Notes: generated from the sequence alone by a model not told the origin. Positions 1 to 9,794 are shown, counted from the stretch's first letter. The stretch: 64,000 bases of DNA from Lentibacter algarum (GCF_040580765.1 NZ_CP158687.1:682001-746000), one strand, 5' to 3'. Numbers and translations: made by a program.

Positions 1-488
1 ATTATATGACTTGGGGTCCGTTTCTCATTACCGTCTTCTTTTTCATAGGCTTGATTGGGGGCTGCGCTGGGTCTACGGCATGCTCGATAAAGATATTTAG
101 ATACCAAATCCTATTTGCTTCAGTCGCCTCTCAGATCAAGAAAATCAGGGCCCCACACGGTGTGTTTACGCCCAAATATAGCGGGCGCACCATCGGCGAA
201 GATGTACTCAACTCTGTTATGAGCTTCTTTGTGTTTTTCATTCTCACTTTGGGATTAGTAGCTGTTGCCCTGTCTTTCACTGGACTTGATTTTGTCACTT
301 CGGTTTCTGGAGCCGCTGCAAGTGTTGCAAATATTGGCCCTGGCCTTGGCGACATCATCGGACCAGCGGGGAACTATTCGAGTCTAAACGATGCTGCAAA
401 AGTCATTTTGACATTTGCTATGTTGATTGGTCGCTTGGAACTCTTGGTTGTTTACGCTCTTCTTATTCCAGCGTTTTGGCGAGGCTGA
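1..488 (+). CDS. TrkH-family potassium uptake protein, C-terminal part (5' end outside window)
   Basis: The reading frame enters from beyond the left edge and stops at 488, leaving about 161 residues. TrkH is the membrane subunit of the Trk/Ktr potassium uptake system and works with the cytoplasmic NAD-binding TrkA. Visible here are membrane segments, a GGCAGST-containing pore-region segment, the fourth filter-loop motif ANIGPGLG and the usual family ending, a GRLELL segment followed by PAFWR. The Met at base 6 is internal, not a start. The next gene is convergent 48 bases away. trkA is not in view. Confidence 0.9.
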   Translation, partial: YMTWGPFLITVFFFIGLIGGCAGSTACSIKIFRYQILFASVASQIKKIRAPHGVFTPKYSGRTIGEDVLNSVMSFFVFFILTLGLVAVALSFTGLDFVTSVSGAAASVANIGPGLGDIIGPAGNYSSLNDAAKVILTFAMLIGRLELLVVYALLIPAFWRG

Positions 489-536
489 AACTGTACCGTT
501 GATCTATGTGCCTTTGTCGATTTCTGCCTTTTGCGG

Positions 537-2309
537 CTACTCCCAACAACTTATCAAAACGGTTAGTGCTTGAGCCTCTTCCGTCAGATCTTCAGGGGCA
601 ATTTTTTCCGTCCGTATGCTGTTGCTGATTTTTAAGCCTGCCGACTGAACCACACGTTGTATCGTTGTAAAATCCACTGCAAAGCTTACAAGCTCTGGTA
701 GCTTACGACCGTCCACTGCGGATGGCAGCAGCATGCCAAGGATTGCGCCGGTTTCGTCGAACACTGGCCCGCCAGCGTCTCCTGAGAGAGCGTTGAGCTC
801 TAGGCGTCTAATTCCGGGCTCTCCGTTAAGGCCTTTCACATCGCTAAAAAGGCCAAATGTAAGTGTTGGTGCGCCCAGCATACCTTCATAGCTAAATCCA
901 GAAACTGCGACTTCTGTTTGAAGATTGGGATCGCTTGCGGCCAGACGTGCAACTTCTGTCGGACTTAGTGCCTCGGTAGATTTAAGGATGGCTATACCTG
1001 TCGCAATATCGTTGGCGACCACTTTGCCTTCAAATGCGTTCTCAATTGTTATGCGTGAGCAGGCTGTGACCGCTTCGCTTGTCGTTAAAATATGACCTTC
1101 TTGATCCAGAAAAAAACCTGAGCGTGACAACTTTGGCTTGCGAATCTCTAGGCCAGCAACAAGGTCGATACTCTGGTCGTCTGTTCCCTCTGACGCATCC
1201 ATCGCACCATCAAGTCGTGTGAAACTATCCAGCATTTCGCCTAACAGACGGCTGCGACGCTCTTCATCTCCCGCAGGCCAAATGAGGGTAAAGCCTTTGA
1301 TCTCTTCGTTTTCGAGCCAAACCTGAGTATGTGAGATGAACGTAGCGCCTTCACCAACGATGGTGAAAGAGTTGTCCTTGCGCTCGCGCGGACCATTTTC
1401 CGGAACAATTTCAAGTGTCTGTAATATGTCGTAGAGGCCGTAGAGAGTATCTTTGTCGCCTTGCTGGCTAATTAGAAGCACTCGTCCATTGATATCGCCA
1501 ATGCTGTCATAATGCGCAAAAGGGGCGCTGTATTTTGAAAGTTTCACTACCTTCGTTGGTATCTTAATAGCGATACCAGCGGTACTGTCTTCTACGACAC
1601 TCACACCGAGTTCGCTTAAGATTGCATTATATTGAGCGAACAGTTGATTGCGTTGAGCCGTGGTCAAGACACCGGTGGTTTGGTGGTTGTTCGCACTTTG
1701 CCATGCGGCCATTGAGCTGCGAGTGCCACGCCCAAATGCCCCGTCTATTGAACCATCATAATGGCCCGACCATTGCAGTGCGAGTTGAAGCTTCTCCCTT
1801 TCTAAACGGCCCAGCTTTGCCTCAGTGACGCGGGCCTCGGCGAGTGACTCATCGGGTGTGATTTCGTCGATTTCAGGTTCAGCTGCCACATCTGCTAGCT
1901 CGTTGTCCTGTGCTGCATCGCTGGTTTCTGTTGCGATCACTTGAGAAACAGCTTCGTCTGGAGTTGTTTCTAAGAAGTTTGCTCCGACAGGCCAAAACTG
2001 CTGCCGAAAGCTTGCTGTATAAGCGATGTAGCTATCGCGCGGGATTTGCCCTTCGCTGCGATATACCCGAAGAACCTCTCTGGCATCATTCGGTGTGTAC
2101 GGGCCAAGTGCGATTGCGTACCAGCCGCCACCTAGGGCAAACCCGTTTACATCGGGTAGTGTGCTGCTGAAGTCGCGTACGCGCTCTTGCGCCTTGCTTA
2201 AGCTTGGCTGCGCTTCTATCTGAACCCAAACGGCCTCCTGGTCTTGTGCAATCACTGCATTGATCCAAAAATTTACCGCTACAAAAACTGAAACTAACAG
2301 CCTTACCAT
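537..2309 (-). CDS. Secreted SPOR-like/peptidoglycan-binding protein with a degenerate trypsin-like domain
   Basis: The 590-residue product has a signal peptide (about residues 1-21, cleaved near VIA-QD), a SPOR-like segment (about 24-100), an acidic linker, a PG_binding_1 domain (about 168-227, with the YDGSIDGAFGRGTR core) and a C-terminal chymotrypsin/HtrA-like domain (about 386-555). The protease fold is recognisable, but all three catalytic positions are changed: the GDSGGP serine is Ala512 (GDAGGP), the histidine after ILT aligns with Glu412 (ILTTSEAV), and the aspartate before the IAIL strand aligns with Gly438. It is therefore probably a non-proteolytic wall-binding protein in the periplasm. 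Family annotation as 'serine protease' would mislead. It is monocistronic and convergent with trkH. Confidence 0.8.
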   Translation of the reverse strand: MVRLLVSVFVAVNFWINAVIAQDQEAVWVQIEAQPSLSKAQERVRDFSSTLPDVNGFALGGGWYAIALGPYTPNDAREVLRVYRSEGQIPRDSYIAYTASFRQQFWPVGANFLETTPDEAVSQVIATETSDAAQDNELADVAAEPEIDEITPDESLAEARVTEAKLGRLEREKLQLALQWSGHYDGSIDGAFGRGTRSSMAAWQSANNHQTTGVLTTAQRNQLFAQYNAILSELGVSVVEDSTAGIAIKIPTKVVKLSKYSAPFAHYDSIGDINGRVLLISQQGDKDTLYGLYDILQTLEIVPENGPRERKDNSFTIVGEGATFISHTQVWLENEEIKGFTLIWPAGDEERRSRLLGEMLDSFTRLDGAMDASEGTDDQSIDLVAGLEIRKPKLSRSGFFLDQEGHILTTSEAVTACSRITIENAFEGKVVANDIATGIAILKSTEALSPTEVARLAASDPNLQTEVAVSGFSYEGMLGAPTLTFGLFSDVKGLNGEPGIRRLELNALSGDAGGPVFDETGAILGMLLPSAVDGRKLPELVSFAVDFTTIQRVVQSAGLKISNSIRTEKIAPEDLTEEAQALTVLISCWE

Positions 2310-2526
2310 GTGATGAGATTTCCTCGCCTGTTTTGAACTCGCAAATGCGACTTGCGATGTTTTATCAAATTCTTAGCGCAGTGCACCCAAATAACGCGTT
2401 AACGGCTGTTTTTCTCTGTTTTTGGTGCTTGTGAGCAGATGAGTTCGTGGCGGCTAATTGACCTGAGCATGCGGGCGGCATAGGTAGAGCCAAATAATTT
2501 GCAAAACGCTGAGAAAAGGCGAACCC

Positions 2527-3456
2527 ATGGCTAAAACTTCTGACAAACCGCGGAGTTTCCAAGAAATCATCTTGCGACTTCAGGCGTATTGGGCTGAACG
2601 AGGATGTGCGATTTTGCAGCCCTATGACATGGAGGTTGGTGCAGGTACTTTTCATCCCGCAACGACGTTAAGGTCTCTCGGTTCAAAGCCATGGGCCGCC
2701 GCTTATGTGCAGCCTTCTCGCCGCCCTACGGATGGTCGCTATGGGGAGAACCCTAATCGGCTTCAGCATTACTATCAGTTCCAAGTGCTCATTAAGCCAA
2801 GCCCACCAAACCTCCAGGCGCTTTATCTTGGCTCGCTTGAAGCAATCGGGATAGATGTTGAAATGCATGATATCCGGTTTGTAGAGGATGACTGGGAAAG
2901 CCCCACGCTCGGCGCATGGGGGCTTGGTTGGGAAGTCTGGTGCGACGGGATGGAGGTTTCTCAGTTCACCTATTTCCAACAGGTTGGTGGTCATGACTGT
3001 CATCCAGTCTCAGGCGAATTGACGTATGGTTTGGAGCGGCTGGCCATGTACGTCTTGGGTGTAGAGCATGTCATGGATATGCCATATAATTCACCTGATG
3101 CTCCCATAGCGCTGAGCTATGGTGACGTTTTTCTGCAGACAGAACAAGAGTATAGCCGTTGGAACTTTGATGTTGCTGACACGGATCTTTTGTTGCGTCA
3201 CTTTGAAGAGGCGGAGATCGAGTGCCAACGCATTTTGGATCAAGAGGTGGATGATCCTAAGACAGGGAAGCGTATTGTGATGGCGCATCCAGCTTATGAT
3301 CAATGCATTAAGGCTTCCCATGTGTTCAACCTATTAGATGCTCGCGGCGTTATCTCCGTAACCGAACGCCAAGCCTATATTGGCCGTGTTCGGGCCCTTG
3401 CAAAGCTTTGTGCTGATGCTTTCGTGCAGACCGAAGCTGGAGGGTTTGTTGCGTGA
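2527..3456 (+). CDS. glyQ: Glycyl-tRNA synthetase alpha subunit
   Basis: This 309-residue protein is the catalytic alpha subunit of the bacterial alpha2beta2 glycyl-tRNA synthetase, a class II enzyme charging tRNA-Gly in the cytoplasm. The highly conserved N-terminal half is intact ([47 protein letters not shown]), as is the class II core ([31 protein letters not shown]). Length is normal for the family. A GAGAAAAGGCGAACCC stretch precedes the ATG. The beta subunit glyS lies 640 bases downstream, separated by a small membrane protein gene, an order I associate with Rhodobacteraceae. The stop codon overlaps the ATG of a possible 35-codon ORF. Confidence 0.97.
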   Translation: MAKTSDKPRSFQEIILRLQAYWAERGCAILQPYDMEVGAGTFHPATTLRSLGSKPWAAAYVQPSRRPTDGRYGENPNRLQHYYQFQVLIKPSPPNLQALYLGSLEAIGIDVEMHDIRFVEDDWESPTLGAWGLGWEVWCDGMEVSQFTYFQQVGGHDCHPVSGELTYGLERLAMYVLGVEHVMDMPYNSPDAPIALSYGDVFLQTEQEYSRWNFDVADTDLLLRHFEEAEIECQRILDQEVDDPKTGKRIVMAHPAYDQCIKASHVFNLLDARGVISVTERQAYIGRVRALAKLCADAFVQTEAGGFVA

Positions 3457-3563
3457 TGCGGCTGGATTTCCACCCAAGCTTTCAAGTCGAAGGTACCTTT
3501 CGGGCGTTTATGCAGAGAATGGCGTTGACGCAAATTAATTTGAACATATGGGACTGGCGCTGA
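3456..3563 (+). CDS. Possible 35-residue small ORF tiled between glyQ and the next gene
   Basis: An ATG overlaps the glyQ stop as TGATG at 3454-3458. The frame runs 35 codons (beginning [10 protein letters not shown], ending NIWDWR), and its TGA at 3561-3563 overlaps the ATG at 3563 of the following membrane-protein gene in the same TGATG arrangement. Stop-start overlap at both ends is the pattern of translational coupling and is unlikely, though not impossible, by chance. I do not recognise the peptide. It may be a real small protein or only a coupling device. No ribosome-binding site is obvious, as expected for reinitiation. Confidence 0.4.
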   Translation: MRLDFHPSFQVEGTFRAFMQRMALTQINLNIWDWR

Positions 3564-4081
3564 TGGCTTCTCGAATTTTGGTGATTGGAATTGTGATGCT
3601 GGCACTACTTTCAGGGGCAGCGATCTACTATCTGCAGGTCTATGCCTACTATGAGAGCATTGTACCGGAAGGTGAGACGGATGTCATGCTTACGTCACTG
3701 GTGAGCGGTACACCTGAGCCAATCCTCTACGACGCTTTTGAGGCTATCACAGCGACAAGCTCTCCGATCCGCTATCGTGCGTGCTTCACCACACCTCAAA
3801 GTGTAGCGCTTTTGAGTGAGACCTATGAGTATTATGAAAACGCAGAACCGCTGCTCGCCCCGAGTTGGTTTAATTGCTTTGATGCAAAGGCCGTCGGAGT
3901 GGCCCTCGAAAATGAAGAAGCCGTGGCTTTCCTCGGAGAACAGAACATCGAGTATGGCATAGACCGCGTTGTGGCCATTTTGCCGGATGGAAGAGGTTTT
4001 GTTTGGCATCAAATAAATGAATGTGGCGCTGAAGTTTTTGATGGCAAACCCGTGCCTGAAGGCTGCCCCGAGAAACCGTGA
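3563..4081 (+). CDS. Small membrane-anchored protein of the glyQ-glyS interval (DUF6446-like)
   Basis: From the ATG at 3563 the product is 172 residues; an in-frame ATG at 3548 would add five (MGLAL). I prefer 3563 because its ATG overlaps the stop of the small ORF upstream. An N-terminal hydrophobic helix (ILVIGIVMLALLSGAAIYYL) anchors a soluble domain predicted to be periplasmic. That domain has conserved-looking cysteines (RYRACFTT, SWFNCFDA, INECGAE, EGCPEK). From memory this matches a family of unknown function found between glyQ and glyS in Rhodobacteraceae. Function unknown. It is co-directional with glyS, whose ATG follows after 18 bases. Confidence 0.75.
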   Translation: MASRILVIGIVMLALLSGAAIYYLQVYAYYESIVPEGETDVMLTSLVSGTPEPILYDAFEAITATSSPIRYRACFTTPQSVALLSETYEYYENAEPLLAPSWFNCFDAKAVGVALENEEAVAFLGEQNIEYGIDRVVAILPDGRGFVWHQINECGAEVFDGKPVPEGCPEKP

Positions 4082-4099
4082 TATAAGAAAGAGCAGTCC

Positions 4100-6322
4100 A
4101 TGCCTAATCTGCTAATAGAACTTTTTTCCGAAGAAATACCTGCTCGTATGCAAGCAGGGGCTGCGGAGAATCTTAAAACTCTTGTTACAAATGGTTTGGT
4201 CGAAGCTGGCCTGACTTACTCCGGCGCAAAAGCTTTTAGCACGCCACGCCGTTTGGCTCTCGCGGTAGAGGGCGTTTCTGCCGAGAGTCCAACGGTGCGC
4301 GAAGAGCGAAAAGGGCCGAAAGTTGGAGCACCAGAGAAAGCGATTGAGGGATTTCTGCGAGGAGCGGGAATCTCACGAGGCGATCTTGAGGAGCGAGAGA
4401 CACCTAAAGGTGCGATTTACTTTGCAACGATCGAGAAAGAGGGAAGAGCTGCTGAAGCTATTATCGCCGAAACGCTTGAGGCGACGATCCGTAACTTTCC
4501 CTGGCCAAAGTCGATGCGCTGGGGAGACGGTAGCTTGCGTTGGGTGCGTCCGCTTCACTCGATCATCTGTCTTTTTGAAGATGAAGCGGGAAGCCGCGTA
4601 ATTGATTTTGAAATCGATGGAATAAAGTCAGGGGCGACAACCGAAGGCCATCGCTTCATGGCTCCCAAGAGATTTTCAGTGACATCTTTTGATGATTATG
4701 AGGCGCAGTTAAAGCGTGCTTTTGTAGTGCTGAACGCGAAAGAACGCGCAGACGACATTTTGCAGGACGCAACCAATCAGGCATTTGCCAATGGTCTAGA
4801 GCTTGTTGAAGACAACGGATTATTGATGGAGGTGGCTGGTCTCGTCGAGTGGCCTGTCGTCTTGATGGGTAGTATTGATGAGACTTTTCTAGATTTGCCA
4901 CCCGAGGTTCTGCAGACTTCGATGAAAGAACACCAAAAGTTTTTCTCGGTGAGGAATCCAAAAACAAATCGTATCGAACGTTTTGTGACGGTCGCCAATA
5001 AACGAACTTCCGACAATGGGGCAACGATCCTTGCTGGCAATCAAAAGGTGTTGGCCGCTAGATTGAGTGATGCGAAGTTTTTTTGGGAGAACGACCTGCG
5101 CGTCGCCAAAGATGGTATCGAAACGTGGACTGCTCAGCTGTCCAATGTAACGTTTCACAACAAGCTTGGATCTCAAGCCGAACGAATTGAGCGCATTTCC
5201 GCATTGGCGCGTGATCTAGCCCCATTTGTTGGCGCTGATGAAGATAATGCAGAGAAATCAGCAAAGCTGGCCAAAGCGGATCTGAGTTCAGAAATGGTTT
5301 ATGAATTTCCCGAATTGCAGGGCCTTATGGGGCGCTATTATGCAAAGGCCGCAGGATTATCTGATGAAATTGCTGCCGTTTCTGAAGAGCACTATGCGCC
5401 TCTTGGGCCGTCAGACAACGTTCCGAGTGCACCTCTATCTGTGATCGTTGCTTTGGCGGACAAGATCGATACTTTGACTGGCTTTTGGGCGGTTTCTGAA
5501 AAGCCAACTGGCTCAAAAGATCCGTTCGCTCTTCGACGCGCAGCACTTGGGGTGATCCGATTGGTGCGTGAAAATAACCTTTCGCTTAGATTAGAGCGCT
5601 TCGTTTCATTACAGCTGGTACGCCACAAAATTGGTATTTTAGGCAGCTCAAATTCTGATGACACGGATCTTTTGCGTCAAGTTCTCGCGGAAATGGGTAC
5701 ACATGGTGCCTTTGACGCGGCATATCGCGTGATTGAGGGAAAAGGAGATGGCAGTGCCGACTTCAAGCAGTTGGGGCAAGACTTACCTGATACGTTGTGT
5801 GATTTGATGAGTTTCTTTCACGATCGCCTTAAGGTGCATCTGAAAGATGAAGGTATACGGCATGACGTTATCGATGCCTGTTTGGCTAACCCTCAAAATG
5901 ATGATCTGCGGTTGATTGCCGAGCGAGCGACAGCTTTAGAGCGTGTCCTGAATACCGAAGAAGGGGCGAACCTTGTTCAAGGGTTTAAGCGCGCGAATAA
6001 CATTTTGAAGCAAGCTGAACTCAAGGATGGCGTTGAGTATAGCTATGGTGCTGATTTCAAGTATGCCGAGACTGACGAAGAAAAGGTTCTGTTTACTGCC
6101 TTGGATCAGGCGGCAGAGGCCATTGCGGCGTCTCTCGCTCTTGGGGATCATGCGGGCGCAATGGCTGCTATGGCAGAGCTACGTCATCCGGTTGATGCAT
6201 TCTTTGAGGCGGTACAGATAAATGTCGACAACGAAGTGCTGAGGCGTAACAGGCTCAATCTCTTGAGCCGCATTAGAAGTGTATGTGGACAAGTCGCAGA
6301 TTTGGCCCAACTTGAAGGCTAA
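4100..6322 (+). CDS. glyS: Glycyl-tRNA synthetase beta subunit
   Basis: The 740-residue beta subunit partners GlyQ and supplies tRNA binding and anticodon recognition. The N-terminus (LLIELFSEEIPARMQ) and the internal KSMRWGDG, RPLHSI and PPEVLQTSMKEHQKFF motifs are characteristic, as is the HD-like region (ELQGLMGRYYA, EEHYAPLGPSD) and the C-terminal DALR-type helical domain. Length is at the upper end of the usual range. An AAGAAAGAGCAG stretch precedes the ATG. It appears to be in one transcription unit with glyQ and the intervening membrane protein, and the PPDK-like gene follows 38 bases later. Confidence 0.96.
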   Translation: MPNLLIELFSEEIPARMQAGAAENLKTLVTNGLVEAGLTYSGAKAFSTPRRLALAVEGVSAESPTVREERKGPKVGAPEKAIEGFLRGAGISRGDLEERETPKGAIYFATIEKEGRAAEAIIAETLEATIRNFPWPKSMRWGDGSLRWVRPLHSIICLFEDEAGSRVIDFEIDGIKSGATTEGHRFMAPKRFSVTSFDDYEAQLKRAFVVLNAKERADDILQDATNQAFANGLELVEDNGLLMEVAGLVEWPVVLMGSIDETFLDLPPEVLQTSMKEHQKFFSVRNPKTNRIERFVTVANKRTSDNGATILAGNQKVLAARLSDAKFFWENDLRVAKDGIETWTAQLSNVTFHNKLGSQAERIERISALARDLAPFVGADEDNAEKSAKLAKADLSSEMVYEFPELQGLMGRYYAKAAGLSDEIAAVSEEHYAPLGPSDNVPSAPLSVIVALADKIDTLTGFWAVSEKPTGSKDPFALRRAALGVIRLVRENNLSLRLERFVSLQLVRHKIGILGSSNSDDTDLLRQVLAEMGTHGAFDAAYRVIEGKGDGSADFKQLGQDLPDTLCDLMSFFHDRLKVHLKDEGIRHDVIDACLANPQNDDLRLIAERATALERVLNTEEGANLVQGFKRANNILKQAELKDGVEYSYGADFKYAETDEEKVLFTALDQAAEAIAASLALGDHAGAMAAMAELRHPVDAFFEAVQINVDNEVLRRNRLNLLSRIRSVCGQVADLAQLEG

Positions 6323-6360
6323 GCTTGCGCTGCTTTCAGAACTAGAGTTAATGTGCCGCA

Positions 6361-8901
6361 GTGCAGAAAGATAACGCAAATATTACGCTGATCACTGCTT
6401 CAGCGCCGATAGCTTCTAAAACGCACGGCGGAAGAGCAAAGTGTCTGCAGCGTCTCGTCAGGCTAGATTTGCCTGTTCCGAGAACTGTTGCCTTGTCGTT
6501 CCAGTCTGTTCATGCAATTGCAGCAGGCCGATTACCAGAAATGGCAACATTGCTTGCACCTTTTGGTGAGAGCCCGCTTTTGTGTGTGAGGCCGTCTTCT
6601 GAAGATCCTGATTGGGGTGGGCCTGGCGCAATCCTCAATATTGGTATGAATGACGCCCTATATGTCGAGTTTTGTGATGTTTTGGGGCCGGAGGCCGCTG
6701 CGCAAATCTATCTCCGCTTCGTTCAGGCCTATGCGATACATGTTGCCAGGCTAGACCCTGACTTGTTTGAGGGGATTGAGGCTGATGGCCAAGAAGGCTT
6801 GTCTGCCGCTCTAAAGGCCTACGAAGATGAGGCTGAGGAGCCGTTTCCGCAGGAGCCTTCTGTGCAACTTGCCGCCGTCTTGCGTTCTATGGCGCGAGCA
6901 TGGGAAGGGACCACAGCGCGATTATTGCGCCAAGCAAAAGGTGCTCCTGCTGATGCAGGGTTGGGTCTTGTCGTTCAGCAGATGGTTTTTGGCATTGGGG
7001 CTGGTGAAAGCGGGTCTGGTGTTATCCAGCTCGTAGATTCCGCTACAGGGCAAGCTCAGATAACTGGGCGCTACCTGTCACAAAGCCAAGGGCGTGATGC
7101 TCTACAAAAGGGGGCTGCAGCGCTGTTCCTGGAAGTGGATGAACGCGGACCCTCCTTGGAGGAACTTGCTCCTGAGGCATTTTCCGCACTTAAGGCTTAT
7201 ACTGCATTGATGCGTGAAAAACTGCGTGAAGAAATGCAGGCTGAGTTTGCTGTAGAGAATGGTAAAGTACATCTGCTTGATGGCGTACGCATTTCTCGAT
7301 CGGCGCGTGCAGCCGTTCGGATCGCAGTAGACTTGGCAAATGACAGGATCATTCCTCGCGAAGAAGCATTGTTGCGCGTCGAACCACGCGCTTTGAACGA
7401 GCTGCTACACAGACAGATTGACCCTCATGCAAAACGGGACCGTATCGCAACAGGAGTTGCAGCAAGTCCAGGAGCAGCAACTGGCCGTATTGTCTTTACG
7501 TCTTCCGAAGCACAGGCCAGCGCCGCAAGAGCCGAGCCTTGCGTCTTGGTGCGTCGGGAAACATCACCTGAAGATATCCGGGGAATGCATGTTGCAGTCG
7601 CAGTGCTGACAGAGCGGGGCGGGATGACAAGCCACGCGGCAGTTATTGGACGTGGTATGGGGCTCCCTTGCGTTGTTGGAGCGTCAAGCCTGGTGTTCAA
7701 CCTTCAAAAAAAGACACTGACATCTTCGGATGGCCGCGTGTTTAAAGAAGGGGACACTATAACGGTTGATGGGACCTCTGGAGATGTATTGGTTGGCGAA
7801 CCCGCTATGCTCGAGGCGACTCATGATGATGCTTTTCTAGAGTTAATGGAGTGGTCTGACGCGGCACGTGATATTGGAGTGCGGGCGAACGCAGATACAC
7901 CAAATGATGCTATAACTGCTCGCAATTTTGGTGCGGAAGGTATTGGCCTCTGCCGAACAGAACATATGTTTTTTGAAGCCGATCGTTTGACACCAATGCG
8001 GGAAATGATCTTTGCGGATAAGCCACAAGACCGTCGCGCTGCGCTCGAACGTCTTTTGCCAATGCAGCGCGATGATTTCACCGAGCTGTTTCGTATCATG
8101 CAGGGAAAACCTGTATGTATTCGATTGCTTGATCCTCCACTCCACGAATTTTTACCCCACGATAAAGTTGGGTGCAGAGAGCTTGCCGAAGCTTTGGACC
8201 TACCTTTGTCTGATGTGACGCGCCGTGTTGAAGCACTCGGCGAGTACAATCCTATGCTGGGTATGCGTGGGGTCCGTTTGGGTGTGACCGTTCCAGAAAT
8301 TTACGATATGCAAGCGCGAGCCATTTTTGAGGCAACGATCGCCGCCAGTCGAGATGGTGACCCAGTTGTGCCAGAAATCATGATTCCCCTGGTGTCTGCG
8401 ATGCGCGAGGTTGAACTTGTCAAAACGCGCATTGATGCTGTGGCTGCCGCCGTGCGTACAGAAACAGGCGAAGATTTCGAGTTTCGTTTGGGTGTGATGG
8501 TTGAGACGCCGCGAGCAGCTCTGAGAGCAGAAGAAATCGCCCCATATGTTTCCTTTCTAAGTTTTGGAACAAACGATCTTACTCAAATGACTTATGGATT
8601 GTCGCGAGATGATGCCGGGCGATTTATGTCTACTTACGTTCAGCAGGGAGTTTATCCAGAAGATCCGTTCCACACGTTGGATATTGAAGGTGTCGGTGAG
8701 CTTCTCGAAATTGGAGCGACAAGAGGACGTAAAGCCGAGCCTGACCTTGTTCTTTCTATTTGCGGGGAACACGGGGGAAACCCTGAATCGATTGCTTTTT
8801 GTAGAAACGCGGGCTTCAATTATGTTTCTTGTTCACCGTTTCGCGTGCCTGTGGCTCGATTGGCTGCAGCGCAGCTCGCGTTGCGGGACAAGATAGGGTA
8901 G
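6361..8901 (+). CDS. Divergent pyruvate-phosphate-dikinase-like PEP-utilising enzyme
   Basis: The 846-residue protein starts with GTG at 6361 (an in-frame stop lies at 6349-6351) and has no strong ribosome-binding site, so the exact start is uncertain. The swivelling phosphohistidine domain is intact (GGMTSHAAVIGRGMGLPCV, His near residue 425), and so is the PEP/pyruvate barrel (GICGEHGG-type SICGEHGGNPESIAFC, then VSCSPFRVPVARLAAAQ). The N-terminal ATP-grasp region is unusual: the canonical VRSGARASMPGMMDT loop reads VRPSSEDPDWGGPGAILNIG. It may therefore use a different nucleotide or acceptor, or be regulatory, rather than being the standard ATP + pyruvate + Pi to PEP enzyme. It follows glyS by 38 bases and may be co-transcribed. 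Confidence 0.8.
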   Translation: MQKDNANITLITASAPIASKTHGGRAKCLQRLVRLDLPVPRTVALSFQSVHAIAAGRLPEMATLLAPFGESPLLCVRPSSEDPDWGGPGAILNIGMNDALYVEFCDVLGPEAAAQIYLRFVQAYAIHVARLDPDLFEGIEADGQEGLSAALKAYEDEAEEPFPQEPSVQLAAVLRSMARAWEGTTARLLRQAKGAPADAGLGLVVQQMVFGIGAGESGSGVIQLVDSATGQAQITGRYLSQSQGRDALQKGAAALFLEVDERGPSLEELAPEAFSALKAYTALMREKLREEMQAEFAVENGKVHLLDGVRISRSARAAVRIAVDLANDRIIPREEALLRVEPRALNELLHRQIDPHAKRDRIATGVAASPGAATGRIVFTSSEAQASAARAEPCVLVRRETSPEDIRGMHVAVAVLTERGGMTSHAAVIGRGMGLPCVVGASSLVFNLQKKTLTSSDGRVFKEGDTITVDGTSGDVLVGEPAMLEATHDDAFLELMEWSDAARDIGVRANADTPNDAITARNFGAEGIGLCRTEHMFFEADRLTPMREMIFADKPQDRRAALERLLPMQRDDFTELFRIMQGKPVCIRLLDPPLHEFLPHDKVGCRELAEALDLPLSDVTRRVEALGEYNPMLGMRGVRLGVTVPEIYDMQARAIFEATIAASRDGDPVVPEIMIPLVSAMREVELVKTRIDAVAAAVRTETGEDFEFRLGVMVETPRAALRAEEIAPYVSFLSFGTNDLTQMTYGLSRDDAGRFMSTYVQQGVYPEDPFHTLDIEGVGELLEIGATRGRKAEPDLVLSICGEHGGNPESIAFCRNAGFNYVSCSPFRVPVARLAAAQLALRDKIG

Positions 8902-9066
8902 GCACTTCCCACTCAAACGCTAAATGACTGGTTGGTTTTTGTGATCGGCGTAAATCCGCAACATCACGATGCCACGCGTGAGCCAGTGAACTTGCGTCAT
9001 TGTTGCAAACCGCTTAAAAATCGGCCGGTCTTTCATGAGACCATGATATTATTAGGAGGCCTGCGG

Positions 9067-9699
9067 ATGCTGAGGCTTGTCTGTGCTATTGCTCTGGGTG
9101 CCGTTTTAGGTCTCCCTGCTGCGGCTGATGTTTCTATTAAGCGCTTGTTTGATAGAGAGCAAAAATCACTTAATGCTATTCCTCAAGATCGTTTGGCAAC
9201 TCTTCTAGAAAGATCAAACGAAGCCAAAGCCTCCTACGGAGGAGTTAATTATACTCACGAGTGGCTCTCCAATCAGCCTCGGGCAAGTGGTGGCAAAGAA
9301 TGGCGTTGCCTTGCAGAAGCACTGTATTTTGAGGCGCGTGGTGAGAGTGTGAAAGGGCAGTTTGCCGTTGCCGAAGTTATCATGAACCGTGTGAAAAGCG
9401 CTCGATATCCTGATACTATTTGTGGGGTGGTTCACCAAGGAACAGGACGAAAATATGCTTGTCAGTTCACTTACACGTGTGATGGCAATGCAGAAATCAT
9501 TTCAGAGCCAAAGGCTTTTGAGCGCGTAGGAAAAATTGCCAAAGTGATGGCAAAGGGGGCAGAGCGCCCCTTAACGAAGGGTGCTACGCACTATCACACG
9601 AAGTCAGTCAATCCACGTTGGGCTAGTAAATTCCCTCGGACCGCAACGATTGGGTATCATCATTTTTACAAGCAGCCCAAACGCATTTCCAGCAACTGA
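9067..9699 (+). CDS. Secreted SleB-type cell wall hydrolase
   Basis: The start is the ATG at 9067, set by AGGAGG at 9054-9059 with a seven-base spacer. An open frame upstream to 8932 is not needed and would bury the signal peptide (MLRLVCAIALGAVLGLPAAA). The mature part of the 210-residue protein carries the Hydrolase_2/SleB domain from about residue 75 (CLAEALYFEARGE, containing the likely catalytic Glu, then VAEVIMNRVKS, CGVVHQG, CQFTYTCDG). It probably cleaves peptidoglycan in the periplasm as a lytic transglycosylase-like enzyme. Non-sporulating alphaproteobacteria carry this family for wall turnover. Confidence 0.88.
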   Translation: MLRLVCAIALGAVLGLPAAADVSIKRLFDREQKSLNAIPQDRLATLLERSNEAKASYGGVNYTHEWLSNQPRASGGKEWRCLAEALYFEARGESVKGQFAVAEVIMNRVKSARYPDTICGVVHQGTGRKYACQFTYTCDGNAEIISEPKAFERVGKIAKVMAKGAERPLTKGATHYHTKSVNPRWASKFPRTATIGYHHFYKQPKRISSN

Positions 9700-9794
9700 C
9701 GCGATGCTAAGCGGTTATGTGTGTTCGCTTGGGGTTTACCTGACGTCTGTGCAGTGTATAGGCGGGACAAGCCTAATTTGGGGAGCCCAGCACT

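Noticed and set aside
2365-2655. 96-codon minus-strand frame across the glyQ start
   Set aside because: Overlaps conserved glyQ codons on the other strand; no start signal.
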